Part shown: one piece after another, positions 56,123 through 64,000 of the stretch
How positions within the stretch are numbered: position 1 is the first letter of the stretch
How the letters are laid out: each line of letters begins with the position of its first letter
Assembly: GCA_947650285.1 (NCBI GenBank)
Contig: CANTFL010000636.1
Span: forward strand, 33,769 to 97,768
Reading direction: 5' to 3'
Source: Hyaloperonospora brassicae
Lineage: Eukaryota; Oomycota; Peronosporomycetes; Peronosporales; Peronosporaceae
DNA length: 64,000 nt
The notes under the pieces: model-generated
Told to the model about the DNA's origin: nothing
What the model saw: the letters and a program-made list of their open reading frames with translations, nothing else
Databases searched by the model: none
Made by a program: the position numbers and the translations under genes

Positions 56123-58008
56123 TCAGGACTGTTGCAGCGAGGCCTGGATCGCACGCTGGAGCTCGTCCATCTCATCCGTGTTTGTTGTTTCCCCGTCGTG
56201 CAGTCCAAACACTTGCGGTCGATGGGCAAACTCCTGACCTGACAGCTCCATCGCACGGCGCAACTGCTCATCGTAGCTACTACCGCTTCCATCTGTCGTC
56301 GCGAGGCATGGTTCAGCATCCCCCAAAGACGCCTGGATTGCAGCTGACATTTGTGCATCGAAGTCGCCATCGTTTGGCAAGGCACATGCACCTAACGACG
56401 CCTGAATCGCAGACTTCATCTGCTCTTTCTCCGACTCGGCCTTTGCCTTGGCCAAAAGCTCAGCCTGGATCGCAGCTACTTCACTTTCCCGAGTAGCTTC
56501 TTTGATCGCTTCCAACTCTCGGCGTGCCTGCGCTTGCGCCGACGGAGCGTCACCGCCATGCTCTGCAAGCGACAGCTTTAGTGTCTCTTCTAAGCTGGTA
56601 TCCATGGCGTCAAACTCGTTTCGTGATAGCTGTGCAAAGAGGCCAGGTCAGTCCATCGACGAGTTCGCTACGCGACAAGCATCATCGCGAACGCACCATG
56701 AGAATGTGTTCCAGCTGCTCCACTTCCGTGCGCTCACGGTTTGATCGAGCGTGCACCTGCTGCTCCACACCAGTGGCATCGTCTCGAGTTTCGCGCGAAT
56801 TGATACGGCGCGAGTACCCGATATGCCGCTGCTCCCACTGGCCTGGGGCCTCGCAGAGTAGGCTCGCTTGATGATCGGGTCCGGTAAGTGAATCGTAGTG
56901 ACCTCCTCCGTAGTAGCTAAGCCTGCGTCAACGGTACACTCGCGCGTAAGAGCTATAATGATGATATCGCATCCATTCGTTGCCGAGAATCGTACCGAAT
57001 AGGAGGTCTGCTGCGACAGAGAGAACTGCTTTCGTGAAGGCAGCGCAACTTTCGGAAGCCACACATTGGATCATAAGCAAACACTTCAGCAGGACGGTCG
57101 TACAGCTCGCACAAAGCCTGAAGCTCCGGGTCGTCGCCCCAGACACCATCACACCTCTTATGGCGCAAGTAGCGCATGAATGCTGCCATGTCGCCCACTA
57201 CGTACGGCTCAAAGTACTCTTTCTCGCTCTCCATGTAGTCCATGCAAGCCGCACGTACAAGTGCATGATGTCGATCGTCACCATACACCTGGTGGCTCAC
57301 CGAGCGGAACAGGCAATTGCCATCTCCTTCGATATCATAGATCCGCAAGCCCAAGGTACGCTCAAGCGAGTCTCGGTAGTGAGCAAATCTCGGGTTCTGT
57401 GCTTGAATGACACGACGACGCGTCACGTTTGGTGCATCAACATCCATTTTCCTCTGTTGCAGCGCACAGCCACGCCCGCGCAATTGCAAGTGGTCGCCAG
57501 CAGGCGCCACGGTTGCTGGGGTGAAGCGAACCCACTCGTCATAACTCGAGTCGCGTCCAGCATAGCGCACCAGCATGTTTCCTCCAACTGTTTTCACAGC
57601 AATAGCCTCCTTCCATAAGCTGCTATGACTCCCCCCAGGACGTACTTCCACATGCTGGGCTTGGCGAACCGGCACGCTGTCACTGTGCGCCTGCGCGTGT
57701 TTTCCACCGCAAACAAATCGGTTCCCCACAACAAAATACACTTGAGCACGTCAGAACAGCTCTGTGGTACCCCTCACATCTCTCCTTTATCGTACCCTCG
57801 TGCCAAGACGTGCGAGGCGGCCAGAATCCAGCTGCAGCCACTGTCGCCAGCTCTCGTGCATGTTGAAAAACTGCAGCAGCACTTCCCCATCAGCGACTTG
57901 CAGCACTTTGGCTGGACACCAATTGCCAAAGCTGTTCTGGGCGTCCACTTGGTCACCTGCGTGAATCTGACGTCTCCACTCGTAGTCGAAAGCGTCGACG
58001 CGCATCAT
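56123..58008 (-). CDS. OTU deubiquitinase with Tudor-like domains and UIMs
   Basis: Four exons: 57796-58008, 56996-57690, 56697-56922 and 56123-56629; introns of 105, 73 and 67 bp, all GT-AG and phase-consistent, giving 546 aa. It should cleave ubiquitin chains. Residues about 15-70 and 85-135 look like two Tudor or chromo-like barrels (GNWCPAKVLQV, then VRYAGRDSSYDEWVRF). The OTU domain has IEGDGNCLFRSVS with Asp194 and nucleophile Cys197, and LSYYGGGHYDSL with His311. Residues 387-546 carry about five ubiquitin-interacting motifs (MSAAIQASLGD, LQRAIQASLQQ). OTU plus UIM resembles the OTUD5 group. The start at 58008 is the first of two adjacent Met; an upstream exon is possible. Confidence 0.9.
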
Positions 58009-59357
58009 TTCTGTCAGATAACATCAATGGGCAATTTGGTTTAGTTATTGATCACTGCTCCTGCAGCGACGGGGACAATCAGCGAGCGACTGGTGCACGC
58101 GCCTTCGTCCATATCTTCGTCTTCATTCTCTGCGCAATGTCTTCCGTCCGTTTGGTCGTTTAAGTGCGCCCTCGGAGACGCAGTCGCTCGCTCGCACACC
58201 ATCGGACACCTTTTTGTTTTTCGTTCTCGAAGCTGTGTTGTTCGTTTTCATTGAAGACGAAAGTTGCAGCAAGTGGGAGTTGCGTGCACGTTGTGGGTGC
58301 TTCGAGCGCAACATAAGATGACCGAGTCGCCATGTGCAGTACGGTGCGTTATAAGCCGCAATAGATTCCTCTATCTGCGCGATACCGACCGTCGCTGCAT
58401 GTCGTATTTATTCGTATTCTCTACGATGGTAATGTCCGCATTTTTGGACACGTCAGATAGAATACGCCCCAGCGAGTCGCTCAAACCAAATGGAGAGCAG
58501 GACTTATGCGCTGCTAATTTTATCGTAACTTGTCCAAATGGCATCGCCCTGTGCGTAGCAAAGCGGTCGTTGTACAATGCTACCTACTGCACCAGCTGAT
58601 TGTAAACTGCCGATGTTGGCATCTCGACACTCTGCAAACTCGCGACGCTAAAATATTGTGTTCGACGAACGCGAAGAAGAGCGACATGTTGTCAAACGCA
58701 GCACTTGCGTTCATGTTTATCACTTGTTCATCACAGCACGGGCTGCCACGCAGAGGCAATTCCAGTCCAGTGTTGTCGGTAATCGACGCATCGCATATCA
58801 ATTGAACTGCGGACATGTCGATGCACGACACGAAGCGGGCGCTTCGACGAGGCAATAGGTAGCAGTCGGTCTTTGGATTGCAGCCAGAGTCTTCTTGCCG
58901 CGGAGAGCTGAGAAAGTGGGGAAGCGTTTGTCGTGAACTGCTGCAGTGACATCGGCATACCGCGCCGCTTGTACTAACCTCGCGCCGACGCAAACATGAT
59001 CACGCCGTTGCCGTGTTACCCTGCGAGATCTGCCATCTTTCCACATGACGGAACAACCTGAGCGACCTTCTGTTCTCAACATCAAGAGATGGACGTAAGT
59101 ACCACACGACCACGAGTCTCGCAACACGCGACCGACCGTCAACGCCATTCACATGTGTTTCAAACTGCTTGCGTATTACCCTGCGCAATTACTGCGACTT
59201 GCTCCCCTCCATGCTACGAGCTGGATACGACTGAGACCGACGAGGCACTACATACTCTCGTCAGACTGGACCAAGAGCGGCGGTAATAACTTCATTGCAG
59301 TCTCGTCGCGGTCTAGAACCGGCCGCTGAGCTAAAAGGCTGCCACGCGGCCTTCCGT
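58009..59357. other. Unassigned interval, possible small genes
   Basis: Both strands have frames of 60-137 codons, but none has a recognised domain. On the + strand a short ATG frame at 59045-59094 (MTEQPERPSVLNIKRW) runs into a strong GTAAGT donor, and on the - strand a frame at 58580-58993 is the longest. Either may be part of a small spliced gene. The left part is the promoter region of the OTU gene. Confidence 0.4.
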
Positions 59358-60411
59358 TTATTCTTCCATCACAGCGTCTCCGTCATCATCCTCCTTGACA
59401 TCAGACACCTCTACGGCATCAATCTACAGAACAACAAGAAAAACGGTAACCCAGCATCGTCAACAACATCGTGAGGGATTGGCAAATTGCAACCACTTGC
59501 GTACGTAAGGCTGCAGCTCAGCGCCTTCAATAATCGTGAATGGCTGGTCGATGCCCACAACAGCAATCGTCACGTTGCTGGCCGTCAGTTCCTGGTCTCC
59601 CTGAAGACAGCCGCGCAGGCCCTGCAGTGCATGATGAATGATCTCGTCCTTGTCCACTGCCACCAGATTGCAACAAAGCCACGCTGTCACACAACCTCCT
59701 CTTCCTCTCATCTCTTCTCCTCAACTACTACCCACTTACGATTGGGAAAGCTCTCAAAGTGCTTTTCCAAGTACGTGCGCGCCGACTGCGACCGCGCACC
59801 AATGGCAATGCCCCTGTACTCGTAGTAATTGCCCGATGGACACGTCTGATACAAGTGCACCCCCTTTTTCTGTAGTACAAAAGAACAACAGCAGCAACAA
59901 TAGCAACAACACACATACATACGCAGCCGACGGATCCGACAGAGAGTGAGTATAGATCTCCCCATCGTACACCTCTCAGTTGCCAGCATTCACGTACGTC
60001 GACACCTGCCACGAGCAGTCCCACGCCGTACGGACGGCGAATGTACGACTGCGTGCACTCCTGTTTCTTGTCGGCCACGTCCGAGACCAGGCGGCCGACC
60101 GTAATGGCACTGCCGTAGACAAACTTGTGGTTGAGGCTTTCCGTGCGCATGAAGCGCGCGAGAGTGCGCGCGTCGGCCGTGAGCCCCGAGATGGCGATGC
60201 CCATGTGGTCGTCGATCTTGAAGACCTTATTCTGGTGCTCCGCCAGCTCGAGCGTCTGGCGCTTGAGCCCGCAGAGCACCGCCACTCTGTTGGACGTCAG
60301 GCCGAGGCACACGCTGCCTTGCTTCACGGCCTCCATGGCGTAGTCGATCTGGTGCAGGTGGCCCTGCGGACTCCACACGGTCACGTCCGTGTCGTACTGA
60401 TTGCGGAACAT
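59358..60411 (-). CDS. PSMA1: 20S proteasome subunit alpha type 1 (alpha6)
   Basis: Four exons: 59998-60411, 59740-59869, 59505-59656 and 59358-59423; introns of 128, 83 and 81 bp, GT-AG and in phase, giving 253 aa (human 263). It builds the outer alpha ring of the 20S core that gates substrate entry. The start [17 protein letters not shown] and the alpha-subunit signature [14 protein letters not shown] are diagnostic. Also typical are [48 protein letters not shown] and the acidic end [14 protein letters not shown]. Alpha subunits lack the catalytic Thr, as here. Its neighbour NAXE is divergent, with 364 bp between the two ATG codons. Confidence 0.96.
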
Positions 60412-60520
60412 CGTGTGCGCGGCGTCGCCGGTCTCTCACGGAGCTCAGGATACGGGAGGGACGAAATCCAAGACAAGAAGAGGGGGTCGGGCGCTCGACC
60501 AGCGTACGTGCTGGCGGGAG

Positions 60521-60590
60521 GTGTCACTCTTTGCAAAGAGTGACACACTCGCGTCTGCCCGGAGTGTCACTCTTTGCGAAGAGTGACGTG
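60521..60590. promoter_or_regulatory. Two palindromes in the PSMA1-NAXE shared promoter
   Basis: GTGTCACTCTTTG followed by its exact reverse complement forms a perfect 26 bp palindrome at 60521-60546. A second copy at 60564-60590 differs by one central base and at its edge. The copies are 43 bp apart, about four helical turns, and lie 110-180 bp from the PSMA1 ATG and 185-255 bp from the NAXE ATG. A dimeric regulator could bind here; alternatively the RNA would form two hairpins. I know no matching oomycete site. Confidence 0.6.
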
Positions 60591-60775
60591 CAAAACGCTA
60601 TTTTTCGTTTGTCAATTTGTCAATCGAATGAAAGAAAACAGTTGGGAAAAAATTATCGATACACACAAACGCTAACAGACGCAGAGAAATGACTCGCGTA
60701 AGGACGGAGTTATTTATTGCGATATGAATTTATTGACAGTCGTTTCGCTTTTACTTCGAGCGGCTCTTGTAGCTG

Positions 60776-62102
60776 ATGCTGATGCTGCGCTGGACTCGTG
60801 ACTGTTTTCCTGTGACGTGGCAACGACTTGTGGACGTTCTGTACGGACAGTATTTAGGACAGCGTGCAGCACAGCGGTTGGATGAGCAACTAATGAGCAG
60901 CAGATATGGCTTTTCTATCGACCAGTTGATGGAGTTGGCCGGACTGAGTGTCGCTGCAGCCATTGGGCAGCAGTTTCCGGTTGATACGACCTCATCGAGA
61001 ACAGACGAAGCAGTCAAGAGAGTGCTGGTCGTCGTGGGAGCAGGAAACAACGGGTGCGTCTAGAGAGAGACACACACACGCACGCACGAGACGTTTCGTG
61101 GTTTGTCCCGCACTTACAGCAATAAGGACAAAGGAAATGCACCTGACGACGTCTTTGTACTGTCTGTGGTGCAATCTTGATGGCAGAGGCGACGCGTTGG
61201 TTGCAGCTCGTCACTTGGTGGTACACGACACTGTACATGCTGTGCTGAGTTTTCGTTGGTCGGCGGCGCTTGTGTGGCTAAGCTATGCTCGTTCACGTGC
61301 TTTTTTGAAACAAGTGCAGCATTTCGGCTACTCGCCGAGCATTTTGTACCCCAAGCGCAATGCAAAGCCCCTTTTTCAGGTGAGGCAGTGATCGCGAGTG
61401 CAAAGTGCAGTCGCAAGAGCGTGGTAAAATCTGAGCGAAGTGGTGCTGGTGTTGCTGTAGGGATTGGTGACTCAGTGCGAGCAGCTGGAGATTCCGTTCG
61501 TTGACGATATGCCGAACTCGTACGTTCACGCGGTGTTTGCTCATCCAATCATGCAGCCCAGTAAACGAACACAACGATGGTCGCTTTTGTTTATAGCTCG
61601 GCTGTGGATGCAGCGTACGACTTGATTTTGGATGGAATCTTTGGCTTCGGATTTACTGGAAGCATCCGTTCCCCGTTTGACCGCGTCGTCGAGACGCTTC
61701 GAGAGTGCCGATCACCGATCGTCTCGATTGATATTCCATCCGGATGGCATGTCGAGAATGGTGCGCTCTTCTTCTCTGTGTCAGGTGTGTTCGCTTGCCG
61801 ATTGCAAACGCGTGTCTGTATTGACAGGAAACGAAGACGGAGTTGGCCTGGAGCCACAGATGCTGATATCCCTGACAGCACCGAAGACCTGCGCTAAGTA
61901 CTTCACGGGGCCTGGCAAAACACACTACGTTGGCGGACGGTTCGTGCCAAAGTAAGTACAATGTGTTATTGCATCTGGCGTTACAGTCTTACAGCAAAGT
62001 TGAATGTGTGTCCCTCGCAGGTCATTGGCGAAAGAGTTCAATTTGGAGCTGCCAAATTACCCCGGTGTGGAACAGTGCGTGAAAGTACCGATACCGTATT
62101 GA
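60776..62102 (+). CDS. NAXE: NAD(P)H-hydrate epimerase (YjeF_N family)
   Basis: Seven exons: 60776-61053, 61187-61220, 61320-61379, 61461-61519, 61597-61760, 61828-61951 and 62021-62102. All introns are GT-AG and in phase (67-133 bp), giving 266 aa. It interconverts R and S forms of damaged, hydrated NAD(P)H so that a dehydratase can restore the cofactor. Motifs: [33 protein letters not shown] (residues 88-103), [35 protein letters not shown] with Asp189, and LISLTAPK and GGRFVPK near the end. The first 35 residues ([11 protein letters not shown]) could be a mitochondrial presequence. An alternative start further upstream or an extra 5' exon cannot be excluded. Confidence 0.93.
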
Positions 62103-63876
62103 GAACACAGTCACGCGGATATCTGCGGTCTCGAGGTCGCGACACAAAGTTTGATGGATCTTCGCTTGTCTTTGAGTAGGATGAACGCTCACGCTCATGA
62201 TAGTGTCAACCTAGTGCACACGTGTCGCAGTTCGTGCAAGAGAGCAAACGTAATAAAGAGTCGTGACACTATCGTCAACAGGGGACGTACGTATCAATGG
62301 CAGCAGTGCAAAGCGACGGAAAGTGTCAATAGTTGTACAGCAGTGACTTTTGTTGTTAGTGTAGTTGTTGCACTTCGCAAAGGTATTTAGAAGTAAAAGT
62401 GAAATATATTAAGAACTACTTCGTTTAGCACTACGATACGTATGCCCAGAAACGGAACTACAACTTGACCATGTCAAGTTGCATATGGTCTCCGTCTCTC
62501 CCGTACAACCTGTCATTCTGACACACTATCATCCAATCAGGTGAGGTCGGACTTACCTGTACTAGGTCTTTCACTTGACCTTCAGAACCTATTTAAACTG
62601 TCATGGAAGTATTTTCTAACATTTGTATCTGTCGCTTGTAACTATATAACAATCAGAGCTTTTGCTTCACAACACACTTGTGGCTTGCAGAAGGGTGATC
62701 GGTCCGCTAGCCTTGCTTGAGAGGGCTTGCGAATTCGAAGGTGTAAATGAGAATGTAATTAAGACCTTGTTTGCTCTACCGTGTCTAACCGAATGCTTCA
62801 ACTATCCCTCAGTCCATCCATCAGCGTATTCGCAGAGTAGTCGTGAGAGAGAATCCATCCATCTCTCAATCAGTTCGATGGCAGTTGTGTCGCCCATCAT
62901 TTGTCACCACCATGGGCCTCGTCCTCCATGTTTAGCACGCTGTCCCTTTCCTTGTTGCCCTCCTCTACTGTCTACTTTCTCAACTTATAGCAATAAGGCT
63001 AAGACCACCGTCAAGCATTGTCAATCGCAAAATAGCGATAATGATCACGGCTCGCCGCTTCATCTTCGTGTGATGAGTTTGCTCACTGTTATCGAGATCC
63101 ATGATACAGCCAACCGTACAAAATGCATAAACTGGATTCAACAAACAAAACCTCAGTCTTTTATGATTTTACTTATCATTTCACCTATACAGCGCAGAAA
63201 TAATATCGGCAGCACTTGATGTCTCGACGGCGACGTCCTGGTCGTAACTCGATCTAGTTGTCGAATACATTGCGTGCCAGTTTTAATGTTAGTATCCCGC
63301 CCGCCGATCATGACTTGACCTGGTGTGCTTTAACAATTGTCGGACAGTGATCACTAACATCGAAATTCTTGTACTTTTTATCTCATCTTTACATATTCTT
63401 TTCCTGTCACTTGGTCAAAAAGGGAAGGCGGGGTACGTTTACATGAGAGCACGCTGCGTACTCATGCAAATGTACCTCTCTCTAATCTCTGATATGATTT
63501 TGTCTGTGATGGTCAAGAAGCGATCGATTTATCTTTGACATTTACGTGTGTAAATGACTTACAACGGTCCCATCCTGGTCTTGACCTCACCAATAAAAAG
63601 CGCCATTCTCCGTAATCTGGATACACGACAGAGTCTTTCAACTGACAATATCACCCGACATTAGTCGGACGCTCAGCAGAAATTGAGCTCATTCGTTCAA
63701 TCCAGCTCTCAATTGTGGCAAGTCGTGAGAACTTGATGCTTGACGGCAGGTTTGTGCTCGTGCCTTCGCATCGATTGGCTTCAGACTTGATGTAAATGTG
63801 TCTTGCATCCGCAAACAATCGTTGTAAACCATGCGGTCGTCCATCTCGTGGCACATGCACAGTTTCATCCCTTTCT
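62103..63876. other. Repeat-like intergenic DNA
   Basis: Around 62510-62665 the + strand has features of a retroelement LTR end: CTATTTAAACTG, then TATATAACA followed by ATCAGAGC, which resembles the TATCAGAGC primer site of Copia elements. A 185-codon + frame follows at 62662-63219 without a recognised domain. Near 63650-63860 the - strand has a frame resembling a retroelement gag (TIESWIERMSSI), ending at the LTR at 63877. None of this is certain. Confidence 0.35.
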
Positions 63877-64000
63877 TGTAACGGGGCACACCCTTGCGTA
63901 ACTTAACGCAAGGGTTTTGAGTGCCCCGACAGACGTACACGTGGCAAGCGAGGAAGCGTAGGTAGGGTAAAAGTAGAACTGTTATATTAATAAATTAAGT
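63877..64000 (-). repeat. Start of an element B-family LTR, cut by the window end
   Basis: The sequence TGTAACGGGGCACACCCTTGCG and onward matches the first 120 bp of the LTR at 41462-41853, including the terminal inverted repeat and the GTAAAAGTAGAACTG block. It runs off the window, so solo or element status is unknown. Confidence 0.88.

Noticed and set aside
56980..57618. 212-codon + strand frame across the OTU gene
   Set aside because: It is antisense to the OTU catalytic exon and has no motif of its own; exon joins on the - strand are phase-perfect.
62662..63219. 185-codon + strand frame as a gene
   Set aside because: No domain, low-complexity Ser/His/Pro content, and it follows an LTR-like end; treated as repeat-derived.
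1..64000. tRNA or rRNA genes
   Set aside because: I saw no convincing A/B box pair with a foldable cloverleaf and no rRNA-like segment; a tRNA scan would settle it.

Overview
The window looks like nuclear DNA of a plant-pathogenic oomycete of the Peronosporales (Phytophthora or a downy mildew). The evidence is: short GT-AG introns of about 65-130 bp; a near-perfect oomycete initiator element in front of an aldehyde dehydrogenase gene; the remains of an LWY-repeat effector; and Ty3/Gypsy and Ty1/Copia retrotransposons in nested layers. The species cannot be told from the sequence.

Layout. 1-8.4 kb: AT-rich, decayed DNA with an old Gypsy relic on the + strand. 8.46-16.1 kb: a decayed Gypsy element (family 1), pol on the - strand, with recognisable LTRs. 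16.8-25.1 kb: Gypsy element A (- strand, paired 458 bp LTRs). 26.0-27.6 kb: an intact intronless mitochondrial-type aldehyde dehydrogenase, followed by a (GTAT)n microsatellite. 28.2-33.1 kb: a probable Bet1-like SNARE gene whose first intron holds a 4.1 kb Copia element. 33.4-33.9 kb: a PP2C-like fragment cut off by Gypsy element B (33.86-41.85 kb, - strand, a chromovirus with a chromodomain). 42.3-43.0 kb: a broken LWY-type effector next to a solo LTR. 44.1-46.9 kb: a decayed Copia element with a perfect 30 bp hairpin. 47.1-52.8 kb: a decayed Gypsy element C, interrupted by an unidentified GCGATCC-rich insertion and by a solo LTR with an exact 5 bp target duplication. 53.5-62.1 kb: a compact gene island with a DPP8/9-like peptidase (+), an OTU deubiquitinase (-, four exons), proteasome subunit alpha-1 (-, four exons) and NAD(P)H-hydrate epimerase (+, seven exons). 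62.1-64 kb: repeat-derived DNA ending in the start of another B-type LTR.

The intact genes are housekeeping functions: aldehyde oxidation, cytosolic proline-specific peptide trimming, ubiquitin removal, proteasome core and NAD(P)HX repair. They sit in short islands between retroelements.

The most interesting structure is in Gypsy elements A and B. Between the end of pol and the 3' LTR, on the opposite strand to gag-pol, there is a long reading frame (296 aa in B). Its protein sequence is conserved with the broken copy in A, in a stretch where the sense strand codes for nothing. A second antisense frame, predicted to be coiled coil, follows it and overlaps the integrase tail and chromodomain. 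Family 1 has a convergent antisense frame in the same place.
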